NCBI GenBank assembly: GCA_964647625.1
Contig: CAZYHZ010000002.1
Span: 1-64,000, forward strand
Reading direction: 5' to 3'
From: DASRJG01 sp964647625
GTDB lineage: Bacteria; Acidobacteriota; Polarisedimenticolia; Polarisedimenticolales; DASRJG01
Length of the DNA stretch: 64,000 bases
The position numbers were made by a program, and so were the translations under genes. Below, one piece after another: positions 35,821 to 43,287 of the stretch. Every line of letters starts with the position of its first letter. Position 1 is the first letter of the stretch. The notes under the pieces are model-generated. The model was not told the origin of the DNA and ran no database searches. It saw only the letters and a list, made by a program, of their open reading frames with translations.

Positions 35821-36480
35821 TCAATCCTCCCGGCTCGCTGGCTTCGATTCCCGAGCCCGTGTCCGTGCGGTCGCGCTCAAGAGGTCCACGGCGAACGGCA
35901 CGAGGATCTCGACGGGGTAAGGGAACCGGGTGCGGTCGCGTTCGATGATTCCCGCGAGGATCTGCCGGGATCGCTCGGTTCCGTTTCTCTCCGCGCAGGC
36001 GATCCCCGCCGCGAAAGCACGCGCCACGATGCGCCGTTGCCGCCAGGCGTGGCGAACGCCGCTCCCCGACACGTCGGGCTCCCCTACTTCCGCCGCGAGC
36101 TTGACGACGTTTCCGCCTAGCTGCGCCTTCGCGAGCGCCGGCACGTCGGGATCATCGAACGCGGCGTCAATCGCTTTGAGGCCGCGAGCGTTGAGAGAGC
36201 GCAACGTCGGCGCCGCCGGGAAAGCCTCCGCTGCCGCCGCGAGCGCCCGCTGCATCGTGACGCCGTTCGCGGTCGGATTCGCGGCTGTCGCCCGCGAGTA
36301 ACCCGCCTCGATCATGGCGCCGCCCATGCTCGTGGCGCCGGCCGCGACGGCGAGCCCGGTGCGCGCCAGGAGCACGGTCGACGCCGGGCCTCGCCTCCCG
36401 CGCGCTCCATCCGACTCCCCCTTGCCGACCGTTTTGTCGTCCGCTTTTCGGCCCACGGATTTCAACGCCTCGTCACTCAT
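35821..36480 (-). CDS. possible terminase-small-subunit-like protein
   Basis: A 219-residue protein. The segment GGAMIEAGYSRATAANP (about residues 52-68) resembles the AGYS-x-x-TA helix-turn-helix of phage small terminases, which recognise the packaging site. The rest is helical (LAKAQLGGNVVKLAAEVGEP). If correct, this would let the island steer packaging of its DNA by a helper phage, as in PICIs, since no large terminase is present. The evidence is one motif, so this is a hypothesis. ATG 36480 has GAGG ten bases upstream. Confidence 0.5.
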   Translation of the reverse strand: MSDEALKSVGRKADDKTVGKGESDGARGRRGPASTVLLARTGLAVAAGATSMGGAMIEAGYSRATAANPTANGVTMQRALAAAAEAFPAAPTLRSLNARGLKAIDAAFDDPDVPALAKAQLGGNVVKLAAEVGEPDVSGSGVRHAWRQRRIVARAFAAGIACAERNGTERSRQILAGIIERDRTRFPYPVEILVPFAVDLLSATARTRARESKPASRED

Positions 36481-36546
36481 GCGCCAACGCCTCAAGGTGG
36501 GTGGCGGCGCTATAAGGAGTCCGCCACCCCGCCACCTTGCGAACGG

Positions 36547-36581
36547 GAGGGAGAGAGCGTCCTGCAAGCTCTCTCTCCCTC
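36547..36581. other. imperfect inverted repeat between island genes
   Basis: A purine arm GAGGGAGAGAGC (36547-36558) faces a pyrimidine arm ending CTCTCTCCCTC (36568-36581), with a two-base bulge and a nine-base loop. It lies in the 182-base gap downstream of the replication gene and could end or attenuate its transcript; there is no T-run. The rest of the gap shows repeated CCGCCACC blocks and no convincing gene. Confidence 0.45.
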
Positions 36582-36662
36582 GCGGACCGTCGCTCCTGGC
36601 CGGTGACGGAGACAAATTCCGCCACCTTCGCCACCCCTCGGAGTTCGCTCGCTCCGGCGCCG

Positions 36663-38549
36663 CTATTCATCGTCCACCGCTCCGGCCACCTGGCCGCCAC
36701 CTTCGCCACCCACGAATCGGTAAATCGGGCTTTGATTCACACGGTTTCCCGTGTCTGCGATTTGTCCGGCGACGACGAGCGCGGCGATAGCGTCACGGAC
36801 GGTTCCACGCGCGCCAACGCCAGCCGCGACGACTTGTGCCTGTGTCGCCTGTAGGGAGCCACGGAAGAACGCGAGCACCGCCTCGGCCGTCTTGGTGAGC
36901 TTCGCTGAGACCGCGGCGCCGCCGTAGTCGAGCGTGTAGCGGTCGCCTTCCCACGAGGGGGTCACGAAGAACGGCGCAAGCCGCTTGCCGTCGCGGTTCT
37001 TCTCAAGCATGACTTTCGTGCGGCCGGCGTCGGGGACAAGGCCGAGCATCACATCGGCAGACGCCCACCAATCGGTTGGGCCGCGGTAGCCCCGCGACGT
37101 GTCCCGGCCCGTGTGATGCACGAGCGCGAGCGCCAGGGCATGTTTGCAGGCGAGCCCGCGAAGCCGGATGCACAGTTCGTTTGCCGCGTCGTTGTCCACG
37201 TCCCACCGGACGCGCTCGCCATTGACGGTCTTCGGCCGCAAGCCCGTCAGACTGTCGAGCACGATCGCGTCGAGCGGGCCGTCCTGCTCGATCAGTTCCG
37301 GCAGGTCGTCCAGCGTGAGGCGGCGCCTGGTATCGGCGGCGAAGCGGTAGAGAATCGTCCCATCGAGGCCGTCCACGTCGAGCCCGCGGCGGATGTAGTC
37401 CGCCTTGTAGCGCAAGGTCTCGGCGTCCTCTTCCGTTGCGATCCAGAGCACGCGCGCCCAACGCCGGTTTATCCAGAGCTCGGGGTGTTCCGTGAGCTTG
37501 GCGCGCTGCACCTCCGGCGGGAGCATCATCTCGTGCGCCCACCGGAGAAGCGTCCACGTCTTGCCGGCGGACGGCTCGGCCCAAATCAGATGGAGGCCGG
37601 CCCGGCGGATCAGGTTCGCCACCGCGAATTCAGGTTTGACCGGGACGACGCTCGGGTCGTAGAGGTCGAGCGCGGGGCCGAGTTCCGGCTCGGTATCCGG
37701 TGCCTCGCGCTTCGCCTTGAGCATCGCTCCGCGGATGATGTTCTCGACTTCCCCGCCCCTGTTCTCTGCCAGGAGTTCCCAATCGTCCGCGAGCTTGTAG
37801 AGGAACGTGCGGACTTCGCTCTCCCCAAGGCCGAGACACGCCCACCGCACCGCGTAGTTCCAGAGCGTGTCATTCCGCGCGGCGTCCTTCGGTCGTGAGA
37901 GCATCGGGCTAGAGCTCGTGATCGTGGCCGGCGACTCCGGCTTTGTTGGCGTGCCGTTGACCCGACGGAGAAGCGTCTCCGGCCACGGCGCGAGGGTGAG
38001 CTCGTCCGGGTGCGCGCTGAGGTTCCACGCATAGGGCCGCCCGCTCGCGTGAACGCTCGGCGGAATTACGATGTACCCGCCGTCGCCTTTCACGTCGAGA
38101 CCGGGGCCAAGGGCGTTTGACCGCGACGTGACGTAGTGGCCGGCGGGGTGCGCGAAAAGAACGTGGAGACCGCCGCCGCCGGTTAAGTCGATAGGCGTCT
38201 CCGGGAGCTTGCCGTCCGTGTCTTCAACTCCGTCTAGTGAATCTTGACCGCCGTTGCGCGGGTCCACGTCGAGAACGTCAACGCCCGACGCCGGGCCGGT
38301 TGGCATCGCCCAATTACACACGCCGAAACTGGCCGCCCATGCCGCGATCTGCTCCGGGTCTTTCGTCGCGGAAGTCTGCCAGCCGGAGATTCGAGGGTGC
38401 TTCCCCGCGTTGCGGTTGTCGGGGCCACACGGATGGGAGCCGCACGAGCACCGTCCATCCGTTCCGACTGAGTGCAACGGGAACACGGGCCAGCCGCGCG
38501 CAGCGGTCGCGAGTACTTCCGCCAGCGGATCGAACGCGGACGAACTCAT
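36663..38549 (-). CDS. primase-polymerase / RecA-like helicase replication protein
   Basis: A 628-residue replication protein. N-terminal bifunctional primase-polymerase domain: FPLHSVG start, metal motif DVLDVD (91-96), TGGGGLH (123-129) and DVKGDGGYIVIPPS (152-165). A linker helical region leads to a RecA/RepA-type ATPase with Walker A WAEPSAGKTWT (323-333), Walker B LDAIVLDSL (426-434) and a motif-3-like LVHHTGRD. A winged-helix-like end follows. It likely primes and unwinds the island for autonomous replication after excision. The start overlaps the 71-residue gene (ATGA). Confidence 0.9.
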   Translation of the reverse strand: MSSSAFDPLAEVLATAARGWPVFPLHSVGTDGRCSCGSHPCGPDNRNAGKHPRISGWQTSATKDPEQIAAWAASFGVCNWAMPTGPASGVDVLDVDPRNGGQDSLDGVEDTDGKLPETPIDLTGGGGLHVLFAHPAGHYVTSRSNALGPGLDVKGDGGYIVIPPSVHASGRPYAWNLSAHPDELTLAPWPETLLRRVNGTPTKPESPATITSSSPMLSRPKDAARNDTLWNYAVRWACLGLGESEVRTFLYKLADDWELLAENRGGEVENIIRGAMLKAKREAPDTEPELGPALDLYDPSVVPVKPEFAVANLIRRAGLHLIWAEPSAGKTWTLLRWAHEMMLPPEVQRAKLTEHPELWINRRWARVLWIATEEDAETLRYKADYIRRGLDVDGLDGTILYRFAADTRRRLTLDDLPELIEQDGPLDAIVLDSLTGLRPKTVNGERVRWDVDNDAANELCIRLRGLACKHALALALVHHTGRDTSRGYRGPTDWWASADVMLGLVPDAGRTKVMLEKNRDGKRLAPFFVTPSWEGDRYTLDYGGAAVSAKLTKTAEAVLAFFRGSLQATQAQVVAAGVGARGTVRDAIAALVVAGQIADTGNRVNQSPIYRFVGGEGGGQVAGAVDDE

Positions 38550-38761
38550 GCGGCGCTGGCCCCCGCTTCGTACTCACGCGCCGCAATCAAGTCTCCGAGG
38601 TCCGTCTCAATGGACAAGAGCCGGTCGATCTCGGCCGATGCGACAACATCAAACCGTAAAGCCGTCGCCTGCTCGGCCTGCTCTCTTAATCGACTCGCCA
38701 AGACTCGCAACGCTCGAAGCTCCTCCAACGGGAGCGGTCCGTCCTCGTGGTACAGTCCCAT
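38546..38761 (-). CDS. small helical island protein coupled to the replication gene
   Basis: A 71-residue protein with a Leu-rich helix (LPLEELRALRVLASRLREQA). GAGGAAG precedes ATG 38761 and the stop overlaps the start of the replication protein. Function unknown. Confidence 0.6.
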   Translation of the reverse strand: MGLYHEDGPLPLEELRALRVLASRLREQAEQATALRFDVVASAEIDRLLSIETDLGDLIAAREYEAGASAA

Positions 38762-38826
38762 CGCTTCCTCGGTCCCGCGTCGAGCCCGTCTTCCCTCGCC
38801 AGGGGCGGGCTCTTCGCATTTGAGAG

Positions 38827-39024
38827 CTACTTGGAAAGCGGTTTCGGCATCGCCGTCGAGCTACGCGCCACAGCGCCGTCGAGGTCGCCCGTAACGTAGG
38901 CGCCGCTGTTCGTGATCGTCGCCCCGCCGGGGCCGGCCTGGTCGTAGTTCGCGGCCGGATCGAAGTCGGCCACGTTGTCGGCGGAAACCCGCTTGACGGA
39001 ATCAGCGGTCAAGTCCTTTGCCAT
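38827..39024 (-). CDS. small hypothetical island protein
   Basis: A 65-residue protein (AKDLTADSVKRVSADNVADF, then GGATITNSGAYVTGDLDGAV) with a Gly/Thr-rich, beta-like second half. AAGGAG lies six bases before ATG 39024, one of the best ribosome sites of the island, which is the main reason for accepting it. No family was recognised. Confidence 0.6.
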   Translation of the reverse strand: MAKDLTADSVKRVSADNVADFDPAANYDQAGPGGATITNSGAYVTGDLDGAVARSSTAMPKPLSK

Positions 39025-39050
39025 CGTGTCTCCTTGCGCCGGTCGGCGCG

Positions 39051-39797
39051 TTAGGTGGTCTCGAAGAACTTTCGGTACTCGTCCTTCGGGTCGGTCTTTG
39101 GCCGGCGCTCGGCCTGCTCGCGGTCGAGTCGCTCGATGTCTCGCAGCATTGCCTCGACCGATGGCGCATCGCTTGAGGTCTTTCCGTCCGCCCCGACGAT
39201 GACTGTTGCGGCGGGTTGCGGGGCCGGCGTGTTGTGAACGAGCCACGCCTCGGCTTTCTCGGCGCTCCACGTCGCAACGTCCTCTACTGGCGCCTCCTGC
39301 GCCAGGGCGTGATCGAACGCCGCTTGCCAGCGCGGATCGTTGGGCGAGAGCGCCTCAGTCGTCGCCAGGGCCAGGGCGCCGACCGGATCGGAACCGTCTA
39401 GCACCGCATCGGCGGCGATCCGATCTAAGACAAACTCTCGTTGCGTCTCGGCAAGCGCGCCCACGAGGTCGCCGTGTTTTCCCGTGAGTGTTCCCCGCGC
39501 GTCCGCGCCTTTGACAAACGCCTCCGAGAAAACCGGCCTGTGATCCTCGACGGCCTGAGAGTGTGCCGCTTGAAGGTCCGCAAGTCCCTCGACGCGGCCC
39601 ACGAGAACATCGCGAGCCCGCTGCACGGTCGCCGGGTCGCTCGATTGGAGGTCTGCGACGAGTCCGGCCGCGGCTTGCTTCCCGTGCGCTGCGGCGAATC
39701 CCTCGATGGCCGCGACGACTGCCCGGTCGGCACGCGCCTCTACATCCGCAATCGCTCGCTGCCGCTGCGTGAGGATGTTTCTCAATGGTGCTGGCAC
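39051..39797 (-). CDS. hypothetical helical island protein
   Basis: A 248-residue Ala-rich protein, mainly helical (ADRAVVAAIEGFAAAHGKQA, then DPATVQRARDVLVGRVEGLA), with a C-terminal charged segment. GTG 39797 is chosen because GGAG lies six bases upstream and the codon sits at the stop of the preceding HTH gene. Phage-like composition; no function recognised. Confidence 0.62.
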   Translation of the reverse strand: MPAPLRNILTQRQRAIADVEARADRAVVAAIEGFAAAHGKQAAAGLVADLQSSDPATVQRARDVLVGRVEGLADLQAAHSQAVEDHRPVFSEAFVKGADARGTLTGKHGDLVGALAETQREFVLDRIAADAVLDGSDPVGALALATTEALSPNDPRWQAAFDHALAQEAPVEDVATWSAEKAEAWLVHNTPAPQPAATVIVGADGKTSSDAPSVEAMLRDIERLDREQAERRPKTDPKDEYRKFFETT

Positions 39798-39798
39798 A

Positions 39799-40050
39799 TC
39801 AAGCTCCGATGGCGCGACGCACCGCGCGCCCAAGAGAAAGGTCCGCTGCGATCCGTTGCGCCTCTTCCGCTGCCTCGTGATCGGTTTCAAGGCGGCGCAG
39901 GACGAGCTCGACGCGGCCCGATGCAGCGGAGCTCAACCGGCGCCGGCCATACATCGCATTAGAGAGAGCGCCGCGGGTGATCGAAGCTTGCGCCGCGATT
40001 GCGGCAACCGGAACGCCGAGACGTTGCACGCGGGCGAGTAAACCCGTCAC
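39799..40050 (-). CDS. helix-turn-helix protein, Cro/XRE-like
   Basis: An 83-residue protein. VPVAAIAAQASITRGALSNA reads as a helix-turn-helix in which QASITRGALSNAMYG is the recognition part, and the rest is a dimerisation-type helix. The GTG start overlaps the stop of the MerR/AlpA-like gene, so the two regulators are coupled. It probably controls island transcription. Confidence 0.7.
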   Translation of the reverse strand: MTGLLARVQRLGVPVAAIAAQASITRGALSNAMYGRRRLSSAASGRVELVLRRLETDHEAAEEAQRIAADLSLGRAVRRAIGA

Positions 40051-40253
40051 GACGTCGCCCCGACGAGTCGTAGGAAGTCCTCCCGGCGGACGCGCCGGCC
40101 GGCGATGGTCTCGATTGTTGGGAGTTTCCCTTCTCTGGCCGCCTGGTAGGCCCACGCCCGAGAGCGGCGAAGATGCCTCCCGGCTTCCTCTATCGTGAGG
40201 GTCAGAGTCGCGGGCTCTATCGGAATCGGCTTGTTTTCGGGGCGCTCGCTCAT
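40047..40253 (-). CDS. MerR/AlpA-type helix-turn-helix protein, possible excisionase
   Basis: A 68-residue protein whose core TLTIEEAGRHLRRSRAWAYQ, then LPTIETIAGRRVRREDFLRL, is the excisionase/AlpA winged-HTH pattern. In P4-like satellites, AlpA-type proteins activate the integrase or drive excision, so this is the best excisionase candidate of the island. ATG 40253 is the start of the conserved part; the frame is open to 40409 without family match. Confidence 0.78.
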   Translation of the reverse strand: MSERPENKPIPIEPATLTLTIEEAGRHLRRSRAWAYQAAREGKLPTIETIAGRRVRREDFLRLVGATS

Positions 40254-40305
40254 GGCGAAGCGCATCGTCGGCCGCGAAGCGGAAGCGTTACAAGCCGGGG
40301 TAACG

Positions 40306-40851
40306 CTATAAGACGGTGTCGGCCTTCTCCACGAGGTCCGCAACCCGCTTAATGGCCCGGTGTACGTCGAGTGTCCTTTGCTTCCGACTCCCTCGGAACG
40401 TACCTGCAAAAGCCGGTTGGGTTAACAGATCGGTCTTGAATGTGAAAAGGACGAGGTCGAGCTCTGCCCGGTTCCCCCGGTCTCCGGCCGTCGTTTCTGC
40501 GGGCCGGCCCCGCATCGCACGCTCCGGAGACTGGCAGAACGTCCAAAGAGCCCACAGCGCAACGTCGCGGTCTATCCGCGCACGGTCGCGGAGGAGCTTC
40601 TCGCGGGCCAAAGCCAGAACGCGGAACGGGTCCGGACCGAGCGACCGCAGCGCGCGCCCTTGGGTGTCAGTTCGGCCTGAGCGCCAGAACCCCCACGCTC
40701 GCCAGAGCGCGTTCAGAATCGGCCGCGAGGGTAAGAGCCCCGCAGCGACCAGAGCGTCGAGCATGGGCTCGTCCTGGGCGCGTGACGGCTGCACAGCGGC
40801 GAATCTCCGGAGCCCGTCCGCCTGCCGCGCCTTCTTGTTTGTGTGTGGCAT
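40306..40851 (-). CDS. hypothetical island protein, first gene of the long operon
   Basis: A 181-residue basic protein with Trp-rich helical sequence (NALWRAWGFWRSGRTDTQG, then DVALWALWTFCQSPE). No family was recognised. ATG 40851 with GAGGG upstream is chosen; the frame is open to 40926. It is the first gene after the right end of the island and is preceded by a perfect 14-bp palindrome at 40917-40930. Confidence 0.6.
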   Translation of the reverse strand: MPHTNKKARQADGLRRFAAVQPSRAQDEPMLDALVAAGLLPSRPILNALWRAWGFWRSGRTDTQGRALRSLGPDPFRVLALAREKLLRDRARIDRDVALWALWTFCQSPERAMRGRPAETTAGDRGNRAELDLVLFTFKTDLLTQPAFAGTFRGSRKQRTLDVHRAIKRVADLVEKADTVL

Positions 40852-40916
40852 CGCCGCGTTCCCTCGCGGTCCCGTGAACTCGAATCTGGGGCGGGCTGCC
40901 AGTCGGGAATACCGGC

Positions 40917-40930
40917 CCCGTTGCAACGGG
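40917..40930. promoter_or_regulatory. perfect 14-bp palindrome upstream of the long island operon
   Basis: CCCGTTGCAACGGG is fully self-complementary and lies 66 bases before the first gene of the minus-strand operon. It is a good size for a dimeric HTH repressor, and two HTH genes are in that operon. No clear -35/-10 pair was found beside it. Confidence 0.5.
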
Positions 40931-40962
40931 TGCCCGCCCCATGCCGTTACATCATCGAGGCC

Positions 40963-40993
40963 GACCGTATATCGGCGCTTCCGATGTACGGTC
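40963..40993. repeat. candidate integrase arm-type sites, right end (inverted pair)
   Basis: GACCGTATAT (40963-40972), the reverse complement of the ATATACGGTC seen at the left end, faces ATGTACGGTC (40984-40993). The pair is about 100-130 bases inside attR, at a distance similar to the left pair. Confidence 0.6.
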
Positions 40994-41055
40994 TTGCGTC
41001 GTCCAGGCGAGTCTAGCAGCGTCTTCGCTCGAAGCGCGCTGCTCGCACCGTTCGT

Positions 41056-41069
41056 ATTTCCTAGGAAAT
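41056..41069. promoter_or_regulatory. perfect 14-bp palindrome beside attR
   Basis: ATTTCCTAGGAAAT is fully self-complementary and sits 26 bases inside attR in AT-richer sequence. It may be a binding site for an excision or host bending factor, or chance. Confidence 0.4.
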
Positions 41070-41094
41070 TTGCACGGTTCCAGGCGGGCAGTCC

Positions 41095-41136
41095 GTTTAG
41101 GAAACTCCTGCTCTATCCGGACTGAGCTACAGGCCC
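41095..41136 (-). repeat. attR: 42-bp core direct repeat, orphan 5' half of tRNA-Arg
   Basis: Identical to 28737-28778. This copy still adjoins the chromosomal gene that originally preceded the tRNA: the apt stop codon is one base away. The sequence on its other side does not continue the tRNA, so this half-tRNA is non-functional. Confidence 0.93.
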
Positions 41137-41137
41137 C

Positions 41138-41662
41138 TCATTCGTAAGTGATCAGGCTGAACACGTTATCGGAGCCGAGTCGAGCACGCCCATCCAAGAA
41201 TTTGAGCTCCAGCAGGAAAGCATAGCCGCAGACCGACGCTCCGAGGCGGCGAACCAGCCGCGCGGTGGCGCCGGCGGTTCCCCCCGTCGCCAGCACGTCG
41301 TCGACGATCAGAACCCGCTGTCCGGCCTCGATCGCGTCTTCGTGGATCTCGAGCCGCCCGGTGCCGTACTCGAGCGTGTAGTCCTCTGCCGTCGTCTTCC
41401 AGGGCAGCTTTCCCGGCTTGCGAACCGGGACGATGCCGAGGGAGAACTCGTAGGCCAAGGCGGCGGCCAGCATGAACCCGCGGGCCTCGATGCCCACGAT
41501 GACGTCGATCTTGTCGTCGCGAAAGCGCTGGGCGAATCGCTCGATGACCGTCCGGAACGCTTCGCCCCGCTTGAACAGTGTCGTCAGATCGTAGAACGTG
41601 ACGCCGGGCTTCGGATAGTCCGGCACTTCGCGAACGATCTTCTTGAGGTCCGAAGCCAACAT
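41138..41662 (-). CDS. apt: adenine phosphoribosyltransferase
   Basis: A 174-residue purine-salvage enzyme converting adenine and PRPP to AMP. It has KKIVREVPDYPKPGVTFYDL at the start, GIEARGFMLAAALAYE, and the PRPP-binding loop VLIVDDVLATGGTAGA. Before the island inserted, tRNA-Arg would have started one base after its TGA, making apt and the tRNA one transcript. tRNA-Pro lies 14 bases upstream in the same direction. Confidence 0.95.
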   Translation of the reverse strand: MLASDLKKIVREVPDYPKPGVTFYDLTTLFKRGEAFRTVIERFAQRFRDDKIDVIVGIEARGFMLAAALAYEFSLGIVPVRKPGKLPWKTTAEDYTLEYGTGRLEIHEDAIEAGQRVLIVDDVLATGGTAGATARLVRRLGASVCGYAFLLELKFLDGRARLGSDNVFSLITYE

Positions 41663-41675
41663 CGTCCATTTCGAA

Positions 41676-41753
<78 letters not shown>

Positions 41754-41772
41754 ACCCCGGCGAAACCCGGGG

Positions 41773-41801
41773 AGGATAGCAGCGGGTCGGAAGGGCGTCC
41801 A
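41773..41801 (-). promoter_or_regulatory. predicted promoter of tRNA-Pro/apt
   Basis: Minus strand TGGACG (41796-41801), 17-base spacer, TATCCT (41773-41778) preceded by TGC, an extended -10 arrangement. Start would be just upstream of the tRNA. A CCCCGG/CCGGGG stem lies between promoter and tRNA. Confidence 0.5.
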
Positions 41802-41804
41802 TCG

Positions 41805-42464
41805 TCAGGCGGTCCAGCCGAATTTCCCGACGAGAGGCACGAACCGGCAGGCGCCGTGCTCTTCGCGCTTCGATTCCCCCGCTTCCTTGGTGACGCGAAC
41901 CAGGATCTGATCGGCCGCGTCGCCGGCCGCGGCCTTCGCGGCGATCGGAAGCACGAGGCGGCCGCCCTCCTCGAGCTGATCGACCAGCGGCGCTGGAACG
42001 TCGGGTGCCGAAGCCGTGACGACGATCCCCTGGAACGGCGCGAACTCGCTCCAGCCGTAGCTTCCGTCGAAGATCTTGAAGTGGACGTTTTCGATTCGGA
42101 GCGCCCGGACGGCGGCCCGAGCACGATTCGAGAACGCCGCGATGCGCTCGACGGAGTAGACCTGCTCGAACAAGCGGGACAAGACCGCGGCGTGATAGCC
42201 GGAGCCCGAGCCGATCTCGAGCACGCGGCCCGTCCCGTCGGGGGACAGAAGCTCGCACATCCGCGCGACGATGTAGGGCTGCGAGATCGTCTGCTTCTCA
42301 CCGATGGGGAGGGCCGCATCGTCGTAGGCTTTCGCCCGGAGCGCTTCCTCGACGAACGTCTCGCGCGGGATCTGGGCCATGGCGTCGAGCACGCGCCGGT
42401 CGGCGATCCCGCGGGACTCGAGGTCGCGCACCATGCGTGCGCGCCGCACGTCGCCTTTGCTCAC
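41805..42464 (-). CDS. pcm: protein-L-isoaspartate O-methyltransferase
   Basis: A 219-residue SAM-dependent repair methyltransferase acting on isoaspartyl residues in aged proteins. The family motifs are present: GEKQTISQPYIVARM, motif I VLEIGSGSGYHAAVLS, and GGRLVLPI. The GTG at 42464 overlaps the surE stop (GTGA) and is preferred; an in-frame ATG at 42482 would overlap surE by 22 bases. The surE-pcm pair is the widespread order. Confidence 0.94.
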   Translation of the reverse strand: MSKGDVRRARMVRDLESRGIADRRVLDAMAQIPRETFVEEALRAKAYDDAALPIGEKQTISQPYIVARMCELLSPDGTGRVLEIGSGSGYHAAVLSRLFEQVYSVERIAAFSNRARAAVRALRIENVHFKIFDGSYGWSEFAPFQGIVVTASAPDVPAPLVDQLEEGGRLVLPIAAKAAAGDAADQILVRVTKEAGESKREEHGACRFVPLVGKFGWTA

Positions 42465-43231
42465 GCGAAGGTCAGTCCCCACGCGTGGATCCGCTTGAGC
42501 GACGGCTCGTGCGTCATGTCCGCGTGGAGCGGGGTGACGGAGACGTAGCCGTCCCGCACCGCGGTGTGATCTCCGTCGGGCTCCCCGTCGGGTGTCGCGT
42601 CCGCTCCGGCGATCCAGTAATACGGCCGGCCGGACGGATCGAGACGCTCGATCGCCCCGGCGCGGTACGTACGCCTCCCCTGGCGGGTGATGCGGAGCCC
42701 TCGCGGCGTGCCGCGAGGAACGTTGACGTTGAGCAGGACGCCGGACGGGATCCCGCGCACGAGGGCGGTTTCGGCGAGCTGGGCCGCAACGCGCTCGGCC
42801 TCGTCGAAGGCGGCCTGCCCCTCGGCGTCCCGCTCGACGGAAAACGCGATCGAAGGGATGCGCAGCAGCGTTCCCTCCAGTGCCGCCGCAACGGTCCCCG
42901 AGTACGTGACGTCGTCGCCGAGATTCGCCCCGCGATTGATTCCTGAGACGATGAGATGCGGCGGACGCCCCCCCGTGAGGTTGAATACGCCCAGGTGGAC
43001 GCAGTCGGTGGGCGTTCCGTCGACCTCGTAGCGATCCTCGGCGCGGCGGCGCACCCGCAGGGGGCGGTCGAGAGTCAGCGCGTGGCCCGATGCGCTGCGC
43101 TCGCGGTCGGGAGCGACGACGATCACGCGTCCGAGGTGCGAGACCGCGCGGACGAGCGCGGCAAGCCCGGGCGCATCGATGCCGTCATCGTTGGTCACGA
43201 GGAGGCAGGGACGATCGGCGGGCTCGCTCAC
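42461..43231 (-). CDS. surE: 5'/3'-nucleotidase SurE
   Basis: A 256-residue survival protein that dephosphorylates nucleoside monophosphates. The N-terminal metal-site motif CLLVTNDDGIDAPGL is intact, as are VIVVAPDRERSASGHALTL, VSGINRGANLGDDVTYSGTV and the acidic pocket. GTG 43231 begins ten residues before the first motif; the ribosome site is weak. It is coupled to pcm downstream. Confidence 0.94.
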   Translation of the reverse strand: MSEPADRPCLLVTNDDGIDAPGLAALVRAVSHLGRVIVVAPDRERSASGHALTLDRPLRVRRRAEDRYEVDGTPTDCVHLGVFNLTGGRPPHLIVSGINRGANLGDDVTYSGTVAAALEGTLLRIPSIAFSVERDAEGQAAFDEAERVAAQLAETALVRGIPSGVLLNVNVPRGTPRGLRITRQGRRTYRAGAIERLDPSGRPYYWIAGADATPDGEPDGDHTAVRDGYVSVTPLHADMTHEPSLKRIHAWGLTFA

Positions 43232-43287
43232 GGGCGCATGGTCCGCGAAGAGCGCGATTCCCGCAAGACCGTGTGCGCACGTCGCCG

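Larger units (their letters stand above)
28737..41136 (-). mobile_element. 12.4-kb satellite-like integrative element in tRNA-Arg
   Basis: Bounded by exact 42-bp direct repeats at 28737-28778 and 41095-41136. It contains a tyrosine integrase at one end, HTH regulators, a primase-polymerase/helicase replication protein, a possible terminase-small-like protein, several small coiled-coil proteins and a three-gene unknown cassette. Almost all genes read on the minus strand towards the integrase. No capsid, portal, tail, lysis, large terminase, relaxase or conjugation gene was seen. Size and content match phage satellites (PICI/P4-like) or small integrative elements; a remnant prophage is the alternative. 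Confidence 0.88.

Noticed and set aside
36473..36709. A 78-codon minus-strand frame between the replication gene and the terminase-small-like gene
   Set aside because: It overlaps the end of the replication gene and the start of the next gene out of frame, lacks a good ribosome site and spans the inverted repeat.
28737..41136. Complete prophage
   Set aside because: No portal, capsid, tail, large terminase, lysis or repressor/antirepressor set was found in 12.4 kb; satellite-like content fits better.
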